Source: Streptomyces collinus (GTDB lineage Bacteria; Actinomycetota; Actinomycetes; Streptomycetales; Streptomycetaceae). Taken from it: a DNA stretch of 64,000 nucleotides. Location: positions 6,138,001 through 6,202,000 of the forward strand of contig NZ_CP133771.1 in NCBI RefSeq assembly GCF_031348265.1, in the 5' to 3' direction. Both the position numbers and the translations under genes were made by a program. Shown here piece after piece: positions 18,918 through 28,419 of the stretch. The number at the start of each line of letters is the position of its first letter. Position 1 is the first letter of the stretch. The notes under the pieces were generated by a model. The model did not search any database. It was given only the letters and a program-made list of their open reading frames with translations, and was not told the DNA's origin.

Positions 18918-19658
18918 GTGGACAGCATCCCCGCCAACCGGCGGCTCTGGAACCGGATCAGCAGCGCCTACCAGCACGAGCACGACCCGCAGATCGGCGC
19001 CGCGCCGCGGCTGTGGGGCATGTACTCCATCCCCGACGCGCACCTGCGGGCCCTTGGTGACGTCACCGGCAAGCGCGTCCTCGAACTCGGCTGCGGCGCC
19101 GGACAGTGGTCCAGGGCGCTCGCCGCCGAGGGCGCCACCGTGGTCGGGCTCGACCTGTCCGAGGCCCAACTCGCCGCAGCGTCCCGCGCCATGGGAGCGG
19201 CCCGCTACCGGCTGGTGCAAGGCGCCGCCGAACAACTCCCCTTCGCCGCAGACAGCTTCGACCTGGTGTTCTGCGACTTCGGTGGGCTCAGCTGGGCGCC
19301 CCCGCACCTGGCCGTCCCACAGGCCGCACGCGTCCTGCGCCGAGGCGGGCGCCTGGTGTTCAACGTCGCCAGCCCATGGTTCGAAGCGTGCTACGACGAA
19401 GCCGCCGGCCGCGTGACCACGACGCTGCAGCAGGACTACTTCGGGCTGAACACCATCGCCGAAGACGACGGCGCGACCAGCTATCAGCTCACCTACGGCG
19501 ACTGGGTCAAGGTCCTGCGCGGCGCGGGTCTCGTCATCGACGACCTCATCGAGCCGCGGCCCGGACCCGGAACACCCAACGGCTACAACGAAACCGACCC
19601 GCCCGACTGGGCACACCGCTGGCCGGCGGAACTGCTCTGGGTGACCCACAAACCGTAG
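18918..19658 (+). CDS. Class I SAM-dependent methyltransferase
   Basis: 246 residues with a complete SAM-binding core: motif I VLELGCGAGQWSRAL, the motif II region VVGLDLSEAQL, and a post-motif segment AEQLPFAADSFDLVFCDFG. RVLRRGGRLVFNVASPW is the motif III-type strand-loop. It is closest in style to ubiquinone/menaquinone-type and small-molecule methyltransferases (Methyltransf_11). The start is GTG 18918 with GGAG about 8 bases upstream; the frame is open to 18879 but lacks a site there. Substrate unknown. It converges with sdaA, and the 49-base gap shows no clear hairpin. Confidence 0.88.
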   Translation: MDSIPANRRLWNRISSAYQHEHDPQIGAAPRLWGMYSIPDAHLRALGDVTGKRVLELGCGAGQWSRALAAEGATVVGLDLSEAQLAAASRAMGAARYRLVQGAAEQLPFAADSFDLVFCDFGGLSWAPPHLAVPQAARVLRRGGRLVFNVASPWFEACYDEAAGRVTTTLQQDYFGLNTIAEDDGATSYQLTYGDWVKVLRGAGLVIDDLIEPRPGPGTPNGYNETDPPDWAHRWPAELLWVTHKP

Positions 19659-19707
19659 GTACCGCCGCGCCGAGACGTGAAGGCACCCCGCGCCGGACAG
19701 GAACCCC

Positions 19708-21090
<1,383 letters not shown>

Positions 21091-21128
21091 GGGGGAACTC
21101 CTGACTACGGGGGTGGTGCAGAGGGGGT

Positions 21129-21164
21129 GGGTGCCGCGCCCGCTCGTGACGGGCGGCGGCACCC
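21129..21164 (-). terminator. Hairpin between glyA and sdaA (attenuator or processing site)
   Basis: Inverted repeat GGGTGCCGC-GCCCGC (21129-21143) and GGGCGGCGGCACCC (21151-21164) with a 7-base loop, in the 88-base gap downstream of glyA and upstream of sdaA. It could lower sdaA expression relative to glyA or stabilise the upstream mRNA. It is not followed by a U-tract on the minus strand. Confidence 0.5.
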
Positions 21165-21178
21165 GAAAGGTTTCTTCT

Positions 21179-22441
21179 TTACTTGTTCAGACCCGGGTAC
21201 AGCGGGTGCTTGTCGGCCAGGGCCTTCACCCGGGCCTTGAGGGCCTGCGCGTCGTAGGCCGGCTTCAGCGCCTCGGCGATGACGTCCGCGACCTCCGCGA
21301 AGTCCTCGGTGCCGAAGCCCCGGGTCGCCAGGGCCGGTGTGCCGATCCGCAGACCGGACGTCACCATCGGCGGACGCGGGTCGTTCGGGATCGCGTTCCG
21401 GTTGACGGTGATGCCCACCTCGTGGAGGCGGTCCTCGGCCTGCTGTCCGTCCAGCTCCGAATGGCGCAGGTCGACCAGGACCAGGTGCACGTCCGTGCCG
21501 CCGGACAGGACGTCCACGCCCACGGCCCGGACGTCGTCCTTCACCAGACGCTCGGCCAGGATGCGGGCACCGTCCAGCGTACGGCGCTGGCGTTCCTTGA
21601 AGTCCTCCGAGGCGGCGACCTTGAAGGCGACAGCCTTGGCGGCGATCACATGCTCCAGCGGGCCGCCCTGCTGACCGGGGAAGACGGCGGAGTTGATCTT
21701 CTTGGCCAGTTCGGCCGTGGAGAGGATCACACCGCCGCGGGGGCCGCCGAGGGTCTTGTGGGTCGTGGTGGTGACCACGTGCGCGTGCGGCACCGGGTTG
21801 GGGTGCAGCCCGGCCGCTACAAGACCGGCGAAGTGGGCCATGTCGACCATCAGGTACGCGCCGACCTCGTCCGCGATCCGGCGGAACTCCGCGAAGTCCA
21901 GCTGCCGCGGGTAGGCCGACCAGCCGGCGACGATCAGCTTCGGCCGGGACTCCTTCGCCAGCCGCTCGACCTCGGCCATGTCGACCCGGCCGTCGTCGCC
22001 CACGTGGTAGGCGACGACGTCGTAGAGCTTGCCGGAGAAGTTGATCTTCATGCCGTGGGTCAGGTGCCCGCCGTGCGCGAGGTTCAGACCCATGATGGTG
22101 TCGCCCGGCTTGAGCAGCGCGAACATCGCGGCGGCGTTGGCCTGGGCGCCCGAGTGCGGCTGGACGTTGGCGTGCTCGGCGCCGAACAGCTCCTTGATGC
22201 GGTCGATCGCGATCTGCTCGACCACGTCGACGTGCTCGCAGCCGCCGTAGTAGCGGCGGCCCGGGTAGCCCTCGGCGTACTTGTTGGTGAGGACCGAGCC
22301 CTGCGCCTCCATGACCGCGACCGGAGCGAAGTTCTCCGACGCGATCATCTCCAGCGTGGACTGCTGGCGGTGCAGCTCGGCGTCGACGGCGGCGGCGACC
22401 GCCGGGTCGAGCTCGTGCAGGGGTGTGTTCAGGACGGACAT
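21179..22441 (-). CDS. glyA: Serine hydroxymethyltransferase
   Basis: PLP enzyme interconverting serine + tetrahydrofolate and glycine + 5,10-methylene-THF. 420 residues, the usual length. Visible are the folate/PLP N-terminal block LEMIASENF, the tetramer-interface YAEGYPGRRYYGGCE, HSGAQANAA, and the PLP-lysine block TTTTHKTLGGPRGG with K229, the same number as in E. coli GlyA. An ATG start follows GAGGAG. It lies 8 bases after gcvH and is clearly co-transcribed. Placing glyA in the glycine-cleavage operon balances glycine made from serine against glycine burned for one-carbon units. Confidence 0.97.
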   Translation of the reverse strand: MSVLNTPLHELDPAVAAAVDAELHRQQSTLEMIASENFAPVAVMEAQGSVLTNKYAEGYPGRRYYGGCEHVDVVEQIAIDRIKELFGAEHANVQPHSGAQANAAAMFALLKPGDTIMGLNLAHGGHLTHGMKINFSGKLYDVVAYHVGDDGRVDMAEVERLAKESRPKLIVAGWSAYPRQLDFAEFRRIADEVGAYLMVDMAHFAGLVAAGLHPNPVPHAHVVTTTTHKTLGGPRGGVILSTAELAKKINSAVFPGQQGGPLEHVIAAKAVAFKVAASEDFKERQRRTLDGARILAERLVKDDVRAVGVDVLSGGTDVHLVLVDLRHSELDGQQAEDRLHEVGITVNRNAIPNDPRPPMVTSGLRIGTPALATRGFGTEDFAEVADVIAEALKPAYDAQALKARVKALADKHPLYPGLNK

Positions 22442-22449
22442 ACGACTCC

Positions 22450-22827
22450 TCAGCCCGCGGAGAACGCGGTGTACTCGTCGGCGGAGAGCAGGTCGGCCGG
22501 CTCGTCCGAGATCCGCACCTTGAACAGCCAGCCGCCCTCGAAGGGGGCCGAGTTCACCAGCGACGGGTCGTTCACGACGTCCTCGTTGACCTCGGTGACC
22601 TCACCGGAGACGGGGGAGTACAGGTCGGACACCGACTTGGTCGACTCCAGCTCGCCGCAGGTCTCGCCGGCGGACACGGAGTCACCGACCTCGGGAAGCT
22701 GGACGAACACGACATCGCCGAGCGCGTTGGCCGCGTGCTCCGTGATGCCGACCGTCGAGACGCCGTCCTCGGCGGCCGACAGCCACTCGTGCTCCTTGCT
22801 GTAGCGCAGCTCTTTGGGGTTGCTCAT
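22450..22827 (-). CDS. gcvH: Glycine cleavage system H protein
   Basis: 125-residue lipoyl carrier of the glycine cleavage complex. It shuttles the aminomethyl group from the P protein to the T protein and is reoxidised by the L protein. The lipoylated lysine is K64 in the block ESTKSVSDLYSP, followed by the GEVTEVNE hairpin. The N-terminal YSKEHEWL is also family-typical. ATG 22827 has AGGAG 9 bases upstream. gcvT lies 103 bases upstream; gcvP and the L protein are not in this window, so the P protein must be encoded elsewhere. Confidence 0.97.
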   Translation of the reverse strand: MSNPKELRYSKEHEWLSAAEDGVSTVGITEHAANALGDVVFVQLPEVGDSVSAGETCGELESTKSVSDLYSPVSGEVTEVNEDVVNDPSLVNSAPFEGGWLFKVRISDEPADLLSADEYTAFSAG

Positions 22828-22930
22828 GGCCTGGATTCTCCTGTACGCGCGGGAGTGCTGTGGAAGGGGGGACTACTGGTGAGCTGGGACGACGGGCCCG
22901 CGGCCGCTGGCGCGGCCCTCCGGCCAGTGT

Positions 22931-24052
22931 CTACTTCTGGCGCTTGTAGAACGGCAGCGCCACGACCTCGTACGGCTCGTGACTGCCCCGGATGTCCACG
23001 CCCACGCCGGCCGAGCCGGGCGTGGCGTGCGTGGCGTCGACGTACGCCATCGCGATCGGCTTGCCGAGGGTGGGGGAGGGGGCTCCGGAGGTGACCTCGC
23101 CGATCACCTCGCCGCCGGCGACGACCGCGTACCCGGCGCGCGGCACCCGGCGGCCCTCGGCGACCAGCCCGACCAGCACGCGCGGCGGGTTCTGCTCGGC
23201 GCGGGCGGCGGCCTCGCGCAGGGCCTCGCGGCCCACGAAGTCGCCCTCCTTCTCGAACTTCACGACCCGGCCGAGCCCGGCGTCGAAGGGCGTGAGGGAG
23301 GTCGACAGCTCGTGCCCGTACAGCGGCATGCCCGCTTCCAGGCGCAGCGTGTCGCGGCAGGACAGCCCGCACGGGACCAGGCCGACGCCCTCGCCGGCCT
23401 TGGTCAGGCCCTGCCACAGCTCGACGGCGTGCTCGGGCTTCACGAACAGTTCGAAGCCGTCCTCGCCGGTGTAACCGGTCCGGGCGATCAGGGCCGGGAC
23501 GCCCGCGACGGTGCCGGGCAGCCCGGCGTAGTACTTCAGGCCGTCGAGGTCGGCGTCGGTCAGGGACTTCAGGATCCCGGGCGACTCCGGTCCCTGGACG
23601 GCGATCAGCGCGTAGGCGTCCCGGTCGTCGCGGACCTCGGCGTCGAAGCCGGCGGCGCGCTCGGTCAGCGCGTCCAGGACGACCTGGGCGTTGGAGGCGT
23701 TGGCGACCACCATGTACTCGGTCTCGCCAAGGCGGTAGACGATCAGGTCGTCCAGGATGCCGCCGTCGGGGCGGCAGATCATGGTGTAGCGGGCGCGGCC
23801 CGGCTTCACGCCGCCGATGTTGCCCACCAGGGCGAAGTCCAGCAGCGTGGCGGCCTGCGGGCCGGTGACGGTGATCTCACCCATGTGGGAGAGGTCGAAG
23901 AGGCCGGCCTTCGTGCGCACGGCGATGTGCTCGTCGCGCTCGGAGCCGTAGCGCAGGGGCATGTCCCAGCCGGCGAAGTCGGTCATCGTCGCACCGAGCG
24001 AACGATGCAGGGCATCGAGCGCGGTGTGACGGAGTTCTCCTGTACTGCTCAC
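22931..24052 (-). CDS. gcvT: Glycine cleavage system T protein (aminomethyltransferase)
   Basis: THF-dependent aminomethyltransferase releasing ammonia and methylene-THF from the H-protein intermediate. 373 residues. Visible are HRSLGATMTDFAGWDMPLRY near the N-terminus, LSHMGEITVTGP, the GYTGEDGFELF block, and CRDTLRLEAGMPLYGHEL with the C-terminal barrel (LTPFDAGLGR). The start is GTG 24052, giving the normal SSTGELRHTALD N-terminus; an ATG further upstream would read into the leader. It is the first gene of gcvT-gcvH-glyA-sdaA and is preceded directly by the glycine riboswitch. Confidence 0.96.
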   Translation of the reverse strand: MSSTGELRHTALDALHRSLGATMTDFAGWDMPLRYGSERDEHIAVRTKAGLFDLSHMGEITVTGPQAATLLDFALVGNIGGVKPGRARYTMICRPDGGILDDLIVYRLGETEYMVVANASNAQVVLDALTERAAGFDAEVRDDRDAYALIAVQGPESPGILKSLTDADLDGLKYYAGLPGTVAGVPALIARTGYTGEDGFELFVKPEHAVELWQGLTKAGEGVGLVPCGLSCRDTLRLEAGMPLYGHELSTSLTPFDAGLGRVVKFEKEGDFVGREALREAAARAEQNPPRVLVGLVAEGRRVPRAGYAVVAGGEVIGEVTSGAPSPTLGKPIAMAYVDATHATPGSAGVGVDIRGSHEPYEVVALPFYKRQK

Positions 24053-24094
24053 GGTCGGTCGTCTCCCAGGGCAATGACGGGCGAGGTCGTTCCT

Positions 24095-24304
24095 CCCCAT
24101 CTGTCATCGGAACCTGAGAGGTTCGCCATGACCGCGCTGGTCCATGGCTTGCACCTTGGGTGGAGCCGGCCTGCCGGGGCAGGGGAGGGCCCGCTTTTCA
24201 GATGTGCCTCGCCCGCGCGGTAACGGGGCCTGAGAGATTCAAGGGAGGGACTTGCTCCTTCGGCGCCCCAGCGACAGCTGCTGCTGGGGACTCTCCCGCG
24301 CGGA
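24095..24304 (-). promoter_or_regulatory. Tandem glycine riboswitch upstream of gcvT
   Basis: Read on the minus strand, aptamer 1 (about 24304-24207) shows GGGAGAG, GCGCCGAAGGAGCAAG and AATCTCTCAGGC...ACCG. Aptamer 2 (24204-24099) is closed by CATCTG/CAGATG and contains CCCAAGGTGCAAGCC and GCGAACCTCTCAGGTTCCGATGACAGA. These are the consensus elements of the two-aptamer glycine riboswitch. The leader ends about 40 bases before the gcvT start. Glycine riboswitches normally switch cleavage-system genes on when glycine is high; riboswitch control of streptomycete gcv genes has been reported. No clear intrinsic terminator is visible between aptamer 2 and gcvT, so the mode of control is open. Confidence 0.95.
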
Positions 24305-24530
24305 TTCAAACGGCCGGTATGCAGTTGGCGCGCACATCATTGCACGCATCCTTCCGGCGCGGCAGGGGGACCTTTCACAGGGAGTGCACGAGTCCCGCCC
24401 GCCGGACACGGCGACCTGTAGCAGCCCTGTTGCAGGACGAGAACGTAAATGAGAGGCCTGCGGCATTACCTTCTCTTTACACTCGGCGGGGATGGGACTC
24501 CGTACCTGGCCCCAGGGGAGGACGATCACG

Positions 24531-25196
24531 GTGAACAGGACCACCGCGTACGCGACGACGGGCATCGCGCTGCCCGAGCAGCCGGCCGTTCCGGCCCGGG
24601 CGGTCCGCGCCCCGGCGCCGGCACCGGTCGTCCGTGACCTGCGCGACCGCGCCGGCCGCAGCCCGCACGCGCTGCTGTTCGGCCCCCGCGACCTCGTCGT
24701 GGTCACGGGCCTGCCCGGCAGCGGCAAGTCCACGCTGATGCGGCGCACCGTGCCGGGCCGGCGCATCGACTCCCAGGACACCCGGGACCGCTGGGCCCGC
24801 CGCATGCCGCGCGCCCTGCCCTACGCGCTCTACCGCCCGCTCGTCCGCCTCGCCCACTACGCCGGGCTGCGCCGCGCCCTGCGCACCGGCGAGGGCGTCG
24901 TCGTGCACGACTGCGGCACCCAGGCCTGGGTCCGCCGCTGGCTGGCCCGCGAGGCCCGCCGCCGGGGCGGCACGCTCCACCTGCTCCTCCTCGACGTCCC
25001 CGCCGAGCAGGCCCTGGCCGGCCAGCGCGACCGGGGCCGCGGCGTCTCGCGCTACGCGTTCCTGCGCCACCGCGCGGCCAGCACCCGCCTCCTGCACGCG
25101 GTGGAACGCGGCGACCTCCCCTCGGGCTGCGGCTCGGCCGTCCTCGCCGACCGCGACGCGGCGAACGCGCTCCAGAGAATCGGCTTCACGGGCTGA
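24531..25196 (+). CDS. P-loop ATPase/kinase-like protein (AAA_33 type)
   Basis: 221 residues. After an Ala/Pro-rich N-terminus there is a Walker A motif in VVVTGLPGSGKSTLMRR. VVHDCGTQ is a candidate Walker B region, and LLLLDVPAEQALAGQRDRGRGVS resembles the lid region of small-molecule kinases such as zeta-toxin or gluconate-kinase relatives. The likely role is phosphorylation of a small molecule; substrate unknown. The start is GTG 24531 with GGAGG 9 bases upstream; ATG 24492 is in frame but has only a weak site. It is divergent from the glycine-riboswitch operon and followed by a G-rich run and a long repeat tract. Confidence 0.8.
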   Translation: MNRTTAYATTGIALPEQPAVPARAVRAPAPAPVVRDLRDRAGRSPHALLFGPRDLVVVTGLPGSGKSTLMRRTVPGRRIDSQDTRDRWARRMPRALPYALYRPLVRLAHYAGLRRALRTGEGVVVHDCGTQAWVRRWLAREARRRGGTLHLLLLDVPAEQALAGQRDRGRGVSRYAFLRHRAASTRLLHAVERGDLPSGCGSAVLADRDAANALQRIGFTG

Positions 25197-26350
25197 GGGA
25201 CCGGGGCGGGGGGAAGGGCAGGGGGAGAGGGCGACGGGGCGGCAGGCTGCTTCTGCGTACCGCAGGGATACCGAGTGCCGGGCTGCTGCCGGGGCGTCGG
25301 TTGCCGGGGTGGTGGCTAGGTGACGCCTGCTGCCGGTTGCCGGGGCGCCGGCCAGGTGACGCCTGCCGCCGGTTGCCGGGGCGGTCATGTGACGCCTGCC
25401 GCTGGACCCTGGGGGTCGGCTGACGCCTGCCGCTGGACCCCGGGGCCGGCTACGTGACGCCTGCCGCTGGACTCCGGGGCGCCGGACGCTGGAGTGCGGT
25501 CACCTGCCATTGATCGTCGGCGACCTGACGCCTGCGGCTGGACCGGGGGCGTCGGCCACCCGGCCGCCGGCCGCCGGGCCGTCGGGCCGCCGGGCCGTCG
25601 GGCCGTCGGCCGTCGGGCCGCCGGGCCGTCGGGCACCTGCCATCGGCGACCTGACGCCTTCCCTCGGACAGGGGATGCCGGTTGTCGGGGCGTTGGCCAC
25701 TGCCATCGGCGACCTGACGCCGGATCGGGCATGCCGGTTGCCGGCTGCCGGGGCGTCGGGCACCTGCCATCGGCGACCTGACGCCTTCCCCCGGACAGGG
25801 GATGCCGGTTGTCGGGGCGTTGGCCACTGCCATCGGCGACCTGACGCCGGATCGGGCATGCCGGTTGCCGGCTGCCGGGGCATCGGCCACCTGCCATCGG
25901 CCATGTGACGCCTGCCGCTGGACAGGGGACGTCGGCGACCTGACGCCTGCCCGCCGGGCCGGGGCGTCGCCCCCGGGCGCCGGAGCGCGGCCCCCTGCCA
26001 CCGGTCCCGGACGGCGTTCCCGGACTCAAGAGCCTCCCCCTGCGGTCGTGCACACCGCCTCGTCCGCTGTCCCGGCTCCGGGCCCCGGCCCGGGGGGCGC
26101 ACGGCCCAGGCGACGGACCCGTCGCAGCCCCGTCCGTCGCAGCCCCTCCGGGCGGAGGCCGGCCCGGGGTCCGCGGTCCGGTCCCGCGCCGGCGGGGCGC
26201 CGACCCGGTCCCGCGCCCCGGTCCACGGACCGGCCTCCGCATCCGCCACGCCCTCCCCGTCCCGTCGGGTCCAACACGGCCCTGCCTCCCCGCGTCCCGC
26301 AGCCGTTAGCCTTTGAGCCACAGCAGTGGTTCCAGGCAGGCGGTAGGCAG
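25197..26350. other. 1.15-kb non-coding, repeat-rich region
   Basis: No gene is supported. It contains, in order, a G-rich run (25203-25239), an array of TGACGCC-centred repeats (25321-25947), and a CCGTCGGG-type simple repeat (25556-25633) inside that array. From 25950 to 26340 there is GC-rich DNA with short scattered repeats (GTCGCAGCCCC twice, GGTCCCGCGCC twice). Long open frames cross it on both strands but are artefacts of composition: their products are Arg/Pro/Gly/Ala runs. A 127-base repeat period cannot keep one reading frame across copies. Confidence 0.75.
25321..25947. repeat. TGACGCC repeat array with two 127-bp higher-order units
   Basis: Twelve copies of TGACGCC begin at 25321, 25357, 25390, 25421, 25455, 25526, 25652, 25715, 25779, 25842, 25906 and 25941. 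Most gaps are 31-36 or 63-64 bases, pointing to a base unit near 32 bp. Two nearly identical 127-bp units (25634-25760 and 25761-25887) each hold two related half-units of about 63 bp (core CATCGGCGACCTGACGCC). A third, decayed unit starts at 25888. All copies have the same orientation. Function unknown. Confidence 0.85.
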
Positions 26351-27139
26351 ATGGACATCCCGGCGGGCTTCTCCGCGGACTTCCCGGCGCAGACGCAGAC
26401 CCACCCGCACGGCGGTTGGCCAGGCAACGAGCTGGAGGAGGTGCTCTCGGCCTCCCTCGGCGCCGGACCGGCGGCCGGCGGACGGATCGTCGAGGTGCTA
26501 GGCCGCAGCTTCGTGTGGATTCCGCTGCCCAGCGGCGGCGGCCCGCACAGCGGCCCCCTCGACCTGCCCGGCATCGAGATCGACGGCCAGGCGTTCGTGC
26601 CGGTGTTCAGCTCCGAGGAGCAGTTCCGCCAGGTCGTCGGCTCCCACATGTCGTACACCATCGCGCCCGCCGTGGAGTTCGCCCGCGGTCTGCCCCCGCA
26701 CGCGGGCATCGCCGTCAACCCGGGTGGCGTGGTCGGCATCCCGCTCCCGCCGCCCGCGGTGGCCGAGCTGTGCCGGGCCGGCCGGACCCCGCTGGACGGC
26801 CCGGCGAGCGGCGGCCGGGTCCGCCTCTTCGAGCCGGACTGGCAGGAGGACCCGGTGGACTTCCTCGCCGCCGCCTCCGCGGAGTTCGAGGCGACCGGTG
26901 TCGTCGTCACGGCCCGCCGCTGCCTCGCGGCCATCGAGACCGCCGCCCCCGTGATGTTCGTCGGCGTCGAACTCTCCCAGTGGGAAGGCGACCTGCGCGC
27001 CCTCCCCCTGGACGCCCTCACCCGCGCAGTCAGCGCCGTCCCGGCCCCCTGGCCGGTCAACCTCGTCCTCCTGGACGTGGCAGAGGACCCGGTGGGCGCC
27101 TGGATGCGGGACCGGGTCCGGCCCTTTTTCCAGCGGTAG
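26351..27139 (+). CDS. SseB-family protein (enhanced serine sensitivity), copy 1
   Basis: 262 residues, cytoplasmic. It matches the SseB N-terminal domain (VLGRSFVWIPLP, then PVFSSEEQFRQV and GIAVNPGGVVGIPLP) and an SseB_C-type C-terminal domain (ELSQWEGDLRALPLDALTRAV, DPVGAWMRDRVRPFFQR). In E. coli, overexpressed SseB changes serine sensitivity; its biochemical role is not settled. ATG 26351 gives the expected N-terminus; the open frame upstream belongs to the repeat region. A second family member follows 138 bases later. Both sit beside the serine/glycine operon, which supports a link to serine metabolism by context only. Confidence 0.85.
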   Translation: MDIPAGFSADFPAQTQTHPHGGWPGNELEEVLSASLGAGPAAGGRIVEVLGRSFVWIPLPSGGGPHSGPLDLPGIEIDGQAFVPVFSSEEQFRQVVGSHMSYTIAPAVEFARGLPPHAGIAVNPGGVVGIPLPPPAVAELCRAGRTPLDGPASGGRVRLFEPDWQEDPVDFLAAASAEFEATGVVVTARRCLAAIETAAPVMFVGVELSQWEGDLRALPLDALTRAVSAVPAPWPVNLVLLDVAEDPVGAWMRDRVRPFFQR

Positions 27140-27277
27140 GGCAGCCCACTCAGGGGCGCGAGGAACGGCGCGATCAACCACACACGACCCGCACTCGCCC
27201 GACGGCGTCAATCCCCGGGCTCCCCTGCGGGCTTAAGCTAGGGCACCGTCGAGGCGTTGTACGAAGGGGCGGTAAAG

Positions 27278-28087
27278 GTGAGCGCGAGCGGCACGGCCGC
27301 GGCCGGACAGGTCGAGCACATGCTGCGCCAGGTCACGCCCGGGCGTTACGACGCCTACGAGGCTCTCCTGCGCGCGCTCGCGACCCCGCACACCGGCCAG
27401 ATCTGGATGCTCCTGTGGCACGGCCAGGCCGGTTCCCCGGACGCCCAGTACGGGAACATGGACGTCGACGGCTTCGGCTACGCCCCTTGCGTGACCTCCG
27501 CCCAGGAGCTCTCCGCCAGCGGCTGGAACCGCTCCTACGAGGTGGTCGACGGCGTCGACGTCGCCCGTGCGCTCTACCCCGACCACTACGGCCTCTGGCT
27601 GAACCCGCACGCCCCCGGCGGCGGCGTCGGGATCCCCTGGCTCGATCTGCGCCGGATCGCCACCGGCCTGGACCGCCAGCCCGCGGGCCCCCTGCGGCTG
27701 TCCGAACCGGCCATCGAGATCCCGCAGTTCTACGCCCTGCTCGCGCAGAACGCCCACCGCACCCCGGCGGTCCGCTCGCTGCGCCGCGCCTGGGTGCAGC
27801 CCGCGCTCGGGGCGCCGTACCTCGCCATCGGACTGGACGTGTACGACACCTCGCCGCCGGCCGTGGACTCCGTGCGCGCGATGATGCAGCAGTCCCTCGG
27901 CGCCGTGCCGGACGGGCTCCCCGTGTCGACCGTCGCCATGTCCGACGAGCACGACCCGGTCGCGATGTGGCTGCGCGCGACAGCGCGCCCCTTCTACGAC
28001 CGCGAGGCCCACGCCACCGCCCCCGTCCAGGCCCCGGCCGCCCCGGCCTCCGGCTACGGATACCCCCCGGCCCAAGGCCGGTACTGA
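27278..28087 (+). CDS. SseB-family protein (enhanced serine sensitivity), copy 2
   Basis: 269 residues. It has the same two-domain plan as the preceding gene: an N-terminal domain with IWMLLWHGQAGSPDAQYG, a GLWLNPHAPGGGVGIPW block equivalent to GIAVNPGGVVGIPLP, and a C-terminal domain ending DPVAMWLRATARPFYDRE, parallel to DPVGAWMRDRVRPFFQR. The C-terminus is extended by an Ala/Pro/Gly/Tyr tail. The paralogues have diverged well beyond recent duplication. GTG 27278 (GAAGGGG upstream) is preferred over TTG 27257. It probably forms a two-gene unit with copy 1. Confidence 0.82.
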   Translation: MSASGTAAAGQVEHMLRQVTPGRYDAYEALLRALATPHTGQIWMLLWHGQAGSPDAQYGNMDVDGFGYAPCVTSAQELSASGWNRSYEVVDGVDVARALYPDHYGLWLNPHAPGGGVGIPWLDLRRIATGLDRQPAGPLRLSEPAIEIPQFYALLAQNAHRTPAVRSLRRAWVQPALGAPYLAIGLDVYDTSPPAVDSVRAMMQQSLGAVPDGLPVSTVAMSDEHDPVAMWLRATARPFYDREAHATAPVQAPAAPASGYGYPPAQGRY

Positions 28088-28419
28088 CCGGCCGGAAAAC
28101 GCCCTCCGCGGCCTCTCCCGAACGCGACAATCACTCTGCTCTCCGCGCGTAGATAGAGGGAGATTGATCGCTTATGCCCTAAAATACCCCTGTCCTCACG
28201 TGTCCGACCCCTGCTACCCGCTGTCCGGATAACGGAACCTCGCAGACAGCATCACGTTTACGCATCCTTTCACCGCCAAGTCTGGCAACTGATCGCCAAA
28301 GCGTTGAAGACTCCCCGCAAGACACGGGCCGGGTCGGTCGCGTGTACGAGACAAACAAAACCGCTACAGCGGCAGCCAGGGGCTCGGCGATCGCCGGCCC
28401 GAGAGGGGTCAATCGCACC
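28088..28419. other. Leader region of the oligopeptide-transporter operon
   Basis: 332 bases with lower GC than the flanks from about 28125 to 28330. The promoter of the five-gene transporter operon should lie here, but I cannot pick -35/-10 elements with confidence. The frame of the first permease is open from GTG 28342, so the last 78 bases may be coding. No riboswitch or tRNA-like fold was recognised. Confidence 0.4.

Noticed and set aside
25500..25950. CRISPR-like alternation of repeats and spacers
   Set aside because: The sequences between the TGACGCC cores are themselves repeated (127-bp unit), the cores are short and imperfect, and no cas gene is nearby.
25500..26321. Long minus-strand frame through the repeat region (273 codons)
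   Set aside because: Its product is Arg/Pro/Gly/Ala low complexity produced by the repeats. The 127-base period shifts frame between copies, and no ribosome site or domain is seen.
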